Part shown: positions 43,514-56,300 of the stretch, one piece after another
Position numbering within the stretch: position 1 is the stretch's first letter
Layout: each line of letters begins with the position of its first letter
Source of the DNA: Baylisascaris procyonis
Lineage: Eukaryota; Nematoda; Chromadorea; Rhabditida; Ascarididae
Direction of reading: 5' to 3'
DNA: 64,000 nt
Assembly (NCBI GenBank): GCA_037389465.1
Contig: JAZARR010000171.1
Location: forward strand, 2,356,001 to 2,420,000
Translations under genes and position numbers: made by a program
Notes under the pieces: generated by a model
What the model was told of the DNA's origin: nothing
The model's input: the letters and a program-made list of their open reading frames with translations, nothing else
Databases searched by the model: none

Positions 43514-46500
43514 CATGAAAGATTTTACATTTGAATGTTTTCCTTCTTTCTCCTTCCCCTGCTCTTGCTTCCACCCCCCAATCTCAACAACCCGAAATTT
43601 GATATCACATTACGTTTACACATAAAATGGAACACAAAATATTTCCACAATTATTCACAGAAATGCATCAAATGAAACCAGAAATCCATTAAAAAACTCC
43701 ATTTTTATTTCCGGTTCCAAATGTAAAAACGGTTCTTTAAAATAATTCTAAAAATATCCGGTAAAGTGCCAACATATTTGCAGTATATTTCATTTATTTA
43801 AATGTAAATATTTTAAGCTTATTGATAATTAAGAATCACAAATATGAAAAACAATTATGAACCTGTGCTTTTGTATGAGGATTTTCGAGATTTTTACTTT
43901 TCAACTCATTTATGAACGTCTCATAATAAACATCTAAAGCAATTTTTTCAGCTTCTCGCCGTATATCCGCATTCGCCATAGTCATCATACGAGCAAGATC
44001 CTCGCCAATATTACCTATTAAATTAATTAATCATCTGATAATAAACTCAAAAGAAACTTTGGAAAATTTGCATAAATTTAAATTTTGCCTAGTAAAACAT
44101 TTTACAGCATTTATTCATTAATTATTCTATACAAAAGTTATAAGGAACTATAAAAAAAGTGAAGTATATCACCAAAGATGACATAATCTTTGCGTTTACA
44201 CTACACTTACCTGGACCAATCACTTTCATAAATCATCAGTAAAAAAATGTAAAATGTATGAAATAAGGAAATCATCGCTTAAATGGTTGAATAAACGCAT
44301 ACAATCTTCTCATAAATGACCCATTCTTTACGATGCAATTGGTGTAAAATGAAAATCTGGCCAATATAGAACATGCAGATCTTCATACCTTTAAGCACCT
44401 TTTTATCTTTTAAACACCTTATAATTATTCTTTTTTTCGAAGTTGGTAAATCAGTTAAAAGTATGTTGTAGTAGATCATTCCATGAGGTGCATTAGATCT
44501 GTTATATTTCGCTGCCTCAGCCTCCGTACTTTGAGGGTTGAAACCATCGAACAGACATACAGACAGACACAGACGTATATATAAGCAGAAACGTGAGATC
44601 GCCACAATGCACTTTGTGAAGCCAAAATGCAAAACCACATAAAAAACAGTCCTTAGATGCATATTTCTTGAAATATAATGAATTTTTTTTGTGTAAAACA
44701 CCTCGTTCCTAAGAATAGCTCATTCTCATTAAACCATATCTATCGCGTAAAACGTTTGCTAACCCCATAAGTTCTGAAAATTACATTCAATAAAATACAG
44801 TACACAAGAAATACATAACCCCATGAAGCTTTGAATAATTCACTACACGAATATATGGCACATAGCATTCAGAACTTTATAATAGCTAGAGATCTTGAAA
44901 GCGTCATGAAATATAACAAATGTGCTTACCTCCATGTACAGTCTGCCAATCAATGAATGCGACAATCTTACTGCCTGGAGAGCCATCTGAATTCCTCTCC
45001 ATAAACATATTGTTGTTCCACGCATCGCCATGCACCAATACCGTCTTCATTTCTAAAATATACTTTATAGAGAATTCATAATATATCAACTAAAAAAAAG
45101 AAAACATAATTCCTTTCAGTAAAACTAAGCTAACCACAATAGACAAGTGGGAAAATGCAGCAGGGAAAGTGGCACAATATGTGCATTTTATGAGCTTTCC
45201 CTATTAAATCAATCGGACACTCATAATGAAAAATTATTCAAAAATGCTTTTTTCATACATCTATCAATAGTGTGTGCTAATAGAAAATTGTTCTTTCCCT
45301 GCCAGCGATCGATAACGAAAGAACCTTCATTTATAAGTAAGTTTCTTCGATCGAAGAGAGGTCTTGCTTTTGTAAATTTTTTTTTTTTTTTGGTGCCCAT
45401 TGGTCTATGTTTGTTTGTGTACCAGATCTGTTTTGATTTTTTTTAACCTACCAGAATGGTTGAACACATGCTGCTTTCGTCTTAGGTCAAAGGTCAAAGA
45501 TGTCAAAAAAAAACCTTTAGCTCTACTCATTCCCTCCAATGTGATTTCTAATTTTTATTTTTAATATAATTTGCAGCCCTAATTTTTTGTAACGAATCGC
45601 TCGAATGCGGCACAAAAACAAAGGTTTTTTTCTTCACTCAGGAGTTGAATAATCCGGTCGGTCTCACAATAAAATTTGGTATCATTAATAATTAGGCTTT
45701 AGCATAATTTCTTACCCTCTCCCCTATGAGCAAAGATCGTACATCTTAGCAAATCCGAAGAGTTCTATGAATCTTTTGAATTTTAATGGTTTATTTATGG
45801 TCCACCGGTTGAAATTACCGAATATTTGAGCACTTGCATAAATTTTAGATATGCATTCACGCATCACAACACTATCTTTTTGTGAAAATTTTATAAAAAC
45901 TTTCGTCCGAAAATCTTTAAAATGTTGAAAAAATTTGCACCTCCTGAAAGCCTACGCTTTAAACTTTAGTGGTATATTTTAGACTTGTTTATAAGAAATG
46001 CTTTTTGAACGATTTATAGAAAGGAATATTCTAGTAGACGTGTTTCAAAAAGGCTCTACTCGTTCGTTGATAATGATAAACGCCAAACGCACATCGGTCA
46101 CAACTCTTCTCTCACACTGATAACGTAATCATAACTGATAAGTTCCCCCCATTCTTATCAATTTCAAACGTGTATAGCTGAGTTTTAAGTAATGCATATA
46201 TTATGGAATTTCAACACGGCGAATGCAACCAATCCATAGTTTCTGCTGATATTCGTATAATAGCAGATCATTGCTGCAATCTATAAAGATCATAAAATTT
46301 GAGCTAAAAGACGAATTGTGAAAAATTTTTAGTGATAAAGAAAATATGGGAATTTTAAAGAAATTCTTTTGACGAATAAATAAAAAATCTTCCACATTAT
46401 TTGCATTGAAAGAAAAAATCTTTTTTTTTTTTTAAATTACTAGAATATTAAATCATATTTTTATGTATTATTTTGCACTTGTAGAGTTACAGTAATATTA

Positions 46501-47829
46501 TGTTACAAATAACATCTTATAACTGTAATGTTATTGTAGTAAATTTCATTTTACATCACACTCATTTGACCAACCGCTTTCATAAATTACCAATAAAAAT
46601 AATAATAAAATCTACTAATAGTTTAACTGACCCGATAAACTGTAAAAAAATCTTCAACTAAAAAAAAAAAAAATCGTTTTTCTTTGATCCGATCGCATTG
46701 AAATGAAAATCCGATTGTCTTAAAGTATTTGCAAATTTTTTACACGTTTAAATATTTACAACTGTTTTTAAAGTTAATATATTCGGGTAAAATATGGTAT
46801 ATGTTTCATCGGATATATTAATGGCTCTAGTAGATTTGGCATTATTCCCGTTATGGTGTAAATATACGCATCAGATGTCGAATCGAGTTGAAACTACCGA
46901 ACGGACAGATATCAAAAGAAATTGGGTTGCAAAGGAAAAAAATTTTTGAAGAAGAAGAATTAGTAAGCATACTAAGGTTTTTATTCATGTTGCAACAAAT
47001 ATATTCGACGAAATGAGTCGTCTCGAGAAGATGCTTCAACTTATTATAGTCGGACTCCAAACGTCGATCATCGGCTACCGTCATCGGTGCATAACTTTTA
47101 AATAAATTCACCCATGTCTCTAACAGATTTGGCATTATTCGCAAATTGTCGAATGCACTTGCCGGAAGAGTCAACGAATAGGCATGTAGACGTGCAAAAC
47201 AACGTGCTGCATTGATCAACTGCAAAATTTCTTATGAAATGTTTTCTATAGATGCACAACGATGGAGGGATGCAATATGGAAAGCGCTTAAAAACATGCA
47301 GGAAAAAGTGGGAAAATACGTTGGAGAAATGAGCTTTTCTGATATCCAAAGGAAGCAAAATTTCATAGTTTCTCGACATCAGACTAAAAGAGGTTCGCAG
47401 AATCCTCAGCCGTCTTAGGCGAAAATAAAAGATTTCGCAAATTTTTCTTGTGAGGTAAAAGGGTATTTTGGTGGGTATCATCTCTGTTCCGGAGAAATAA
47501 GGGGAGCATGAATGAGGGAGAGTATATGGAATACCCGTACCTAAAATTAGAAAATCCACTATCGTCCGATAAAACTCTCATGTTGTCGAGCAAATGTTCT
47601 CTGGCAACAACAGAATGCTGCAAAAAAATTCAAACAGCTTTTCGACCGTAAGGGATCACAAAGGACCGCAAAGGAATGCCACATCTGACATCAACAGTTC
47701 CTGAATACTCAAATCTTTCCACTTTAGTGATTCGTACTAACCAACAGAGGTAGAAGTTGAAAAAATTCTGTGAAGACCAGTAACAGCTCATATCCTCTCA
47801 ATTTTATGGCACCAACCGGTTCGCATGAA

Positions 47830-47885
<56 letters not shown>

Positions 47886-50800
47886 TATCGGGGAAAGGTG
47901 AAAAAATTATCCCTTCAGACAATTATTTAGTAACAAAAACGACAACAACACCGAGGCCGACAACGACAACCACCAACAATGACCAACCTAATGATAAGAA
48001 AAAATCCACTGGAAATCAATAAAATAGACGTTCTAGCAAAAAAAAAAGAGTAAATGACGAGCTGTAAAACATATCAAACCAACTTAAATATTACAGCTGA
48101 TTATCCCACTGATATGATAACTGCAAATACATAAAGAACTTAAGAGGTAAGGCATTAAGCGGCATAAACTTTGATTATACTCTCCACCCCTCCTCAGTGA
48201 TAAGATCTTGTCCTCTATATAATTCAGGACTACTTATAACAAAGAAGAGAGACCTTTGTAACAATAGGGAAAGGGGATAACTTTTCAGATTTTATATCTC
48301 TTTACATTATTAAAATCACATTTATCACTGCAATTGTAATAAATTCCATAAAATATGCATATTATTCACTTTGTTTTCGATGAAATTATTCTGCAATTTC
48401 GAGACAAATAGTTGTGGAAAAGGTGAAAAGCCACATCTCCCCATCCCTCGAATTCTATTGCCCTTATCAAAAAAGAAAATCCACAATCATAGAGCTTGAG
48501 CAATATGAATATTCTAACGACTTATTGATTTACTTAGCTGCGCGGAATGTAAATGATTATAGGAAACGATCGAAATAATCTAATAAAGCTTATTTCTAAA
48601 ACAATCGACAAATATCTAAAGCAATATGAATTGCTATCACATTTAAGAAATTTTATTTCTTTGAAATCCTATCTTATTATTGGGAATGCCTCATATTCCT
48701 TCATTCTCCACTCCTCTCCCTATCCCTTCCTATCCCTATTCTCCATTTCTATCATATTTCCGTTTATTTTTTTTCAACTCTTCCATCTTACTCGCAGTCG
48801 ATCGCCTTAAAAATTATTAATATGAAAGAAACTAATTATAAAATTCATTCGGAATTTTAAATAAATGAAAATAAGTTTTTTTTTAAAGGGAATACCTGTT
48901 TCAACGTGAACGATTCATAAGTGGGAACATTACAAGCGATGTCGCCAAGATATTGCATTAGAATAGCGCCTTTTTGCTTGCCAGGAATTATGTCTTGCAT
49001 AGCATAGATCGCTGGTAATGGTACTTCTCTTTGCCCATTATAGTTTCGATAAAAATTACATTCACGCAAATGTGGTAAAGTCATAGCATTCTAAAAATTA
49101 ATCGCATAGAAGATGAAATAAATGCAAAAATGCTAATAAGAAAACACAAAGAGCACGATATGCGCTTTTTATAATTTCACCATGATCGATCAATTCGATC
49201 AATCCCGATGCATAAATACTGAAGAAACGCATAACAATAGTAAATAATTGATTCGTTTGTGCGTCGTGCAGAAAAACGTTTTGTAATGATGTTTCTGATT
49301 GTTCAGCTATCTCTGAATTTCATGTCGATTCGTATAAAAACGAAGGAGGAAATGGTTTGTAGATCTGAGAACGGATTATGTGTATGGCGGAGGGGAGGTG
49401 GGGGGGGGGAAGATGAACCATACAGTGATACATATATTTAATAAAGACTAGGAAAAGTTGGAGGTGTTACAAGCTCATCGATGAAATGAGAAAGAATGCA
49501 AGCAATGAGGGGAAATTACTTTCCCAGAGTAATTTCACCTCTCTCAGAGTAATTTTATCACTTTCTAGCCCTACTGCAAAAATCCTTTCTCTTGTGGTCT
49601 TTCTATCCCGTAAATCCATACCCGCCAACACTTTCCGCCTTCTTAGCATTTTCCTTCTAAGCCTACGTGAAACGCCACAAATTTCCACTGCACAATTTGT
49701 TCCAAAGAAGTTGACAACATCAGTGCAAAACCTTTGAAAGATAACAACTAAATGAAGCTCATTGATTTGAATCTAGCTAGAGATCATTGAACATCAATTG
49801 CACCAATCGTTTTTTGTTATCGTGTGCAAAATTGACTGCAACGAAAATATGAATGAGACAAAAAATTTCATCACTACTCAAAAGAAATCTAACCTCAAGC
49901 ATTGTTATTAAGAATCGTCTCAACTTCCTGTTCCGTTTGTTTCAAGGATTCGCTTCCATTTTATGGATTTTTTTGCTAGCGAACCAATGAGTAAATCTCA
50001 TATTACGATCAATTTCTTTGTTTATTCGATATATTTTTGCGCTCTAAAAAATTTATTCGAAGAAAACAAAATAAATAAAATGAATAAATCCTTAAGAAAA
50101 TTTTATAATAATTTCAAAGAGATTAGAATTTAGAAGAAAAGAAAAGAAAAAAAAACAAACCTCAACAAAATTATTCATATAATCGGCATCGAAATTTTTC
50201 CCTTCGAATTCTTTCAAAAGAATTTCTAAGGTGGGTACTTTCAGTACTACATGATATGGTTTTCCGTAGTTAAATTCGAGCGTTAACTTATAGATGTATG
50301 AAGAGAATCCTTTACCGTCAGCGATATTATTCGCTAAAATCTGAAATATAAAATCGATTGGCGGAAATATTTAATCCAGAAATTGCTGTGTTATCCATAA
50401 ATGGTGTCTAGATTGCAACTTGAGTGATATCATCGGATCGCACATCCATAATCCTTTTCCGTCTCAATTTCCCCCGATTCTTTTATGGATGAAATATATG
50501 GATGAGTTTTTTCTGATTTCAGGATCATTTGCTCTCCGTTGTTGGAAGACTCCGGATGAGCGACTATATGAACGGGAAATTTTTAATAGTAGCAGAAAAA
50601 ATACAAGTTTTTTTTTTTTTTGAAGAAAACTGCTTCAAAAATTTTGACATCGAATTGATTCGCGCAAATATATTCGAAAATTTGCGAAAAAAAGGAAATA
50701 CGACTTTCGAATCTTGCAATAAGTAAATACTCTCGGTTTTTGACAGATTTCGACGTTATTCACCGCTAGGTGATATTAGGTTATCCTTGGCTCATTGAAT

Positions 50801-52284
50801 AATCATTATAGGCGTTAATTAAATTCATTTATATTGGACGCTTAAATTTAATTATATTTACAAGTATTCAAATTCAATAAAATCAAAAATTTGGTTAAAT
50901 CATTAGCGCGCAAATGTTAAACATCGATCGTTGGCATCCAAGTATAAATCAGATTTAAAAAAAAAATCGCGCAAATACAAAACCTCCATCGTATGTTTTC
51001 ATCGAAAAAATGCATATATTCGACAGCCTTCAAAATTTCTTGCAGAATTCGTAAATTCCCACCTTCCAAATTTAAATTTTGCTTGAATTTATCTGAATTA
51101 AAAAAAACTATTTACATCCTTATTTATGATTATGCAATATGAGTTAGTATTAATTATAAGTGGCATGCAATTTTATAAAAGATAAAATCAATGAAACATA
51201 ACTCACCTTAATTTCAAGAATTTTTTTTTTTGCTTTAATCGATTGAGGTATAACATTTTTCAGATTCAATAAATTCGACCAAGTGAATTTTCACAATTTT
51301 TTAAAAATATTCTCCTATGCGTTATGTTAAGTCATTAATGCAAATTGACAAAATCAATGGAATTTTTTATTTCCTTTTTTATTTGATGTGTTGAAACAAT
51401 CGTCTAAAAATACCGTGATGAAAAGAACTCTTTTGGATGTTCGATGAACTAATGAATCATCCACTAAAAATAAATTTAGCTTATGTTCCCATCCTACCGA
51501 GTATGGTTTTTTTTAAAAGTATGATTTCTATACGGAATGATAGTGTACAGCAACTTTTTTTTTAAAAATCTTTGTGCTTCTAATTTTCTTCAATAAAATC
51601 CCTGATATTGATGTATGAAACTTTGTAATCATGGAACTTTTCCTCCAATTCAAGAAAATTTTTTTGACCCATCCGCTTTGCTCCCGTTCCCTCTCTTTCC
51701 CTCAAATTTTGTAAGAGAGTGTTCGAAGTAACGAAATCGCTCGCTGACGTTCCCTGTGGACAAATTTTCGAATTACATCGATTTCGAAGCCGCGACCACT
51801 ACTAAATCATTTGGGATCATATGATAGATAAAATGGACTCTTACGCACTATTCCTTAAGAACAAATAAAGCGCAAAAGTCAGTATACTTCGAATCCCTTC
51901 CTCTCCTCTCCACTGGCGGTGGAGGGGAGATGGAGGAGGGGGAAGGGCTCGGGGGAGAGACCTGTAATTTTACTACTTCAAACACTCTCAACTGAGCCAA
52001 ATAATCTAAAACAACTAAGCATAGAGAGAAGAAAAAATCAAATAAAAATACTTAAAAAAGCGATTTCAAAGATCAATTTTCACTCAAAGTTACCAGTTAA
52101 CTCAAAGCAAACTTTTCAGTGCAATTGAAACACATACATTTTTAAGTTTACGTCCAGAAGAGATATTGATCCAATCACGATCCGTTTCGTTGAGTGCTTT
52201 CACTACCCATCCAAATGTGAATGGAGTATCGTCGATGTATTGCCCTTCCAAATTGGGAGATATGAACATTTCTTCTATACTCAT
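42990..52284 (-). CDS. CHK kinase-like protein (nematode DUF1679 type), seven exons
   Basis: Exons, in gene order, are 52138-52284, 50161-50340, 48896-49090, 46973-47219, 44930-45052, 43863-44014 and 42990-43220. All junctions agree in phase and give 424 residues, the usual length of this family. These are kinase-fold proteins related to choline/ecdysteroid kinases, greatly expanded in nematodes; substrates are mostly unknown. Visible marks are the N-lobe piece A-D-G-K-G-F-S-S with a following V-V-L-K-V-P-T (likely ATP lysine), L-R-E-C-N-F-Y, the Brenner motif V-L-V-H-G-D-A-W-N-N-N (H264, D266, N271) and the second acidic motif F-I-D-W-Q (D291). All catalytic residues appear present, so it is probably active. 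Introns are 0.6-2.3 kb; two hold (TA)n tracts. For exon 5 an inner acceptor (TATTTTAG) was chosen because it keeps phase and family alignment. Confidence 0.9.
43428..43511. repeat. (TA)n microsatellite
   Basis: An uninterrupted alternating TA tract of about 84 bases in the last intron of the CHK-kinase-like gene. Confidence 0.96.
47834..47882. repeat. (TA)n microsatellite
   Basis: An uninterrupted alternating TA tract of about 49 bases in an intron of the CHK-kinase-like gene. Confidence 0.96.
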
Positions 52285-53273
52285 TCTGCATTGTAAATTA
52301 TTTGATAGAGACGAGAAATGAGTGGTTTATTGGTGGTGAATGTGAACAAGCATTCATTTATATGCAATATAACATCGACGAAAGCACAAAAACGCCAATC
52401 AACGTCAATAAATATCAAAAATTCACTATCAACACCGAAAATATTGAGAGTATTAATCAGCAGATTTGCATTTACAGAGCGTAAGAATGGGATGTCATAT
52501 TTGTGAGTATCTATGTATGTGCGTCTGTTGAAAGCCCCAAGGCTCCGAGACCCCAGTTTGGGCAGCTAGTCTTCTGAGGTGCTTGAAGGTTGGAATCCTC
52601 TACGGTCACTGAATAATGCCGCACTGCCATCGAGGCCATGCCTTCAGAGGGTCAGTAGTCCCTAAAACGTTTTCGAGGTTCCCAAAGCAGTAGGTGATGC
52701 TTTAAAGTTCAAGAACTCTATAAGAAAATCATTAGAAGCAGATAAGCGTAAAATTAAAAAATATTCTGAGCAAAAGGGGAATATATTCATAAATAAAAAT
52801 ATACAATTAAATATTCAACAAAAGAAACGAAAACAACTCTCAACGGCGGTGGATACTTATAGTAAAAGAGTGATTGCAGTGAAAAGGCGATAAGAAAAAG
52901 GTGCCAATAGTGTTAATGATTTCTTATCAATCAAGCATTTTTTTTTTCGTGATTTATGATAGTGTTCGAATGATTATGAATGTATGACGATGCTGCTGTT
53001 TTCAATGTTTTTTTGCTTTTCATCAATAGCAAAATAATGGCAGCCATTGATAAAGATGAACTCAGATTAAATGATAAAAGATTGGCAACTAAAATATTTC
53101 TTATATTTATAGAGAAAATATAAAAAAAAAGAAATAAAGAAAACAAATAAACAAAATATTTATCGACACCTCCAGATAAAAGAAAAGCATCTTGAAAAAA
53201 ATTTTAAAATATGGAATTGTGAATGCGCTATTAAACAGATATGCCGAATGGGGAGGAAAAAAGTGAAATATAC

Positions 53274-53275
<2 letters not shown>
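52285..53275. other. Upstream flank of the CHK-kinase-like gene
   Basis: AT-rich DNA with a GC-richer patch at about 52530-52690 (CCAAGGCTCCGAGACCCCAG, then TTTGGGCAGCTAGTCTTCTG) that looks like a transposon remnant. No gene is supported. The promoter of the kinase gene should lie here but no element is recognisable. Confidence 0.4.

Positions 53276-53330
<55 letters not shown>
53276..53330. repeat. (TA)n microsatellite at retrotransposon 5' end
   Basis: An uninterrupted TA tract of about 55 bases that abuts the GC-rich start of the retrotransposon. It is either the insertion target or an adjacent expansion. Confidence 0.95.
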
Positions 53331-53333
<3 letters not shown>

Positions 53334-53339
53334 AATATT

Positions 53340-56300
53340 TATAGACTCCAGTGTGCTCAGCTAGGAGCCATCTGGCGCGTCCCCAGGTTGCGGATCGGGG
53401 AACGGCCGTCAGTACGACGGTTAGCTGCGAATATATTGAATAAGCAACCGCGGACAACCTAGCGGCGAAATCCAACAGGGTGTGGCTGGGGTTGACGGTG
53501 GCACGCCAGCGCCTGAAAAAATGGTCACAATACCCAATGACGGTTTCGTGTCACGGCGAATACGGTCCGCCGAAAAAGACCGCTGCCCCTACTGCCTTGT
53601 AGGTACTTCGTGAAAGAAGAAAGGCTAGGAGAAAGGAACTCCGAATCATGGTGAATAGCACCTGCAGTGGGCTACGATTGTATATCGGAAGGGCAGTTTT
53701 GTATGGTCAACCTGGCCTCATTTCTGGCCACACTGCTGCGCACCCACTTCTCAGACTACACGTCTCGATCTTCGTGCCTGCAGCCAACGAGCTTTGGGTG
53801 AACAGAGAGTGGGATTTGTCTCACAAGCATCTCTCACTTAAATCAACTCATTGTGACGGTAAAACTCCGGTGAAGATGTTGCGTGAAGCCCTGCGGCGAC
53901 TGGCAAGTGGCGACGGGTACAGGTGTCGGGTCACTGGAAGTACCTAGTCACGACCCTGCACGCAGGCGGCTCAGGTGTGATGGCCGCTTCTTGACGACCA
54001 GGAACTACTTCAAGATTCGTGTCCTGCCTGGGTGGCAGAGCAGCCCTATTCAGGAACACACTGCTCTCTTCGAATGAAGAAGGGGATATAAAAGGTTCCC
54101 TAAACATTGCTAGTTCCAAATCCTTCATCAAGCATACCGCGGCTTGCTGAATACTTACCCGTGCGGTCGAAAAACAAAGTGGTGTAAATCTCAACCAATC
54201 CGTTTGGCAACGTGGAACGTGCGCACGCTATTGGATAGCGGTGATCGCCATGAGCGAAGAACAGCCATAATTGCCCGTGAACTTGCCAGATATCGCATAG
54301 ACATCGCAGCACTTTGCGAAACGAGAATCTCCGGTAGATCGCAGTTCTCGGAAGAAGGTGGAGGATATACGTTCTTTTGCATTGGACAACCTGAAGGTGC
54401 ACCCAGGCAAGGTGGAGTTGGATTTGCCATTAGGAACGCGATCGTTAAAACGCTCTGCTCTACACCAGTCGCTATTACGCCACGACACATGAGCCTCGAA
54501 CTCCCGCTGTCGCATGGTCGCAAAGCCACTCTCCTCTCGGTATATGCACCAACCCTTCTCGCATCAGACGACTCCAAGGAAGAGTTCTATGCCGAACTGG
54601 GTAACATAATCTCCAAAACTTCCTACAGAAACAAACTATTTATTCTGGGAGACTTCAACGCCAGGGTTGGCCGTGAGTTCGCCACATGGAGCCGAGTGCT
54701 CGGGCGTCATGGAGTTGGTAAGGCCAACTCAAACGGCACAATGCTACTCGAACTATGTGCAAAACATGAACTGGTCATAACTAACACAGTCTTTCAACAA
54801 GCAAACAAATTCAAGAACACGTGGATGCATCCCAGGTCGAAACACTGGCACATGCTCGACTACGTAATAACCAAGCAACGCGACCTGAGAGACGTGAAAT
54901 TAACCCGAGCAATGCGCGGAAGCACGACATGGTCAGATCATGTTCTAGTTCGCAGTACTGTGCGCCTGACAACGACGCCTCCGCAGAGGTGTCGACGAGG
55001 TCTCAATGTCAAGAAGCTCAACGTGAGCGCGCTAAAACGTCTAGACGTTCGGACGGAGCTGGAACAAGAACTCAATGCCAGGCTGAGTGAGCAGGAGAAC
55101 AACGATGGAGCTGATGATGACTGGAACAACTTAAAAGATCTAGTCTATAACGCCACAGCAAAAGTTGTTGGCTTCGTGAGGAAACACAGCAAAGACTGGT
55201 TCGATGATCAGGACACTGAAATCGGAGCGCTACTGAACAAAATGTACACCACACATTTGCAGTGGATAAATGACAAATCGTGTGCCGCCAAGAAACATGC
55301 TTATAACACAGCCAGGAAGGAGGCAAATGCGAAACTTCGCACAATGAAGGAACGCTGGTGGGCCAATATGGCAATCGAGCTCCAGACAGCAGCAGACCGC
55401 CATGACATGAAAGCATTCTATGACGGCCTCAAGGCAGTCTACGGTCCAAGAGATTCCGAGAGTGTTCCAGTTTATTCGAAGGACGGCTCTCATCTCATAA
55501 CTGACCGTGAGAAGATTCTGGAACGCTGGGCAGAACACTTCCGAGTGGTGCTGAATCAAGCATCAGAGTTTGACTCAACGGTGCTCTCCGAAGTTCCACA
55601 ATGGAATGTGTGCAACGACCTGGCGTATCCTCCATCAGAACGCGAGGTACTTGACGCCATCCAATCGCTGAAAGCGGGTAAGGCACCTGGTGCCGATGGC
55701 TTACCCGGCGAAATATTCAAATACGGCGGGCGCAAAATTATTCACCGGCTCACAACCTTATATCGGCACATATGGGAGCGTGAAGACGTCCCACAAGAAT
55801 TCAAGGATGCGCAAATAGTTCATATTTTTAAACGCAAGGGCGATCGGGCAACCTGTGATGATCACAGAGGCATCTCTCTCCTGTCCATCCCAGGCAAGAT
55901 CCTGGCAAGAGTAATTCTCAACCGACTTGCCTTGCATGTCTCCAATAACAACATCCTTCCAGAAAGCCAATGTGGTTTTCGCGCTGGTCGCAGCACCATC
56001 GACATGATATTCAGCGCTCGTCAACTGCAGGAAAAGTGTCGTGAACAAAACAAAGACCTTTTCGTTGTTTTTGTTGACCTCACGAAAGCTTTCGATTCTG
56101 TCAACAGAAAAGGTTTGTGGTCACTTCTACGCAAAACTGGATGTCCAGATAAGTTCGTAAATGTGATCCGATCGTTCCATGAAGGGATGCGCGCTCGCGT
56201 TATCGAAGCAGGCAACATGTCGGATGCATTCGCAGTTACCAACGGCACCAAACAGGGATGTGTACTTGCTCCGCTTCTGTTTGGGATCTTCTTTGCCATG

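Noticed and set aside
46201..46395. Extra exon of the CHK-kinase-like gene
   Set aside because: A phase-compatible exon could be forced here, but joining 46973 directly to the inner acceptor at 45052 keeps both phase and the family's expected spacing before the HGD motif.
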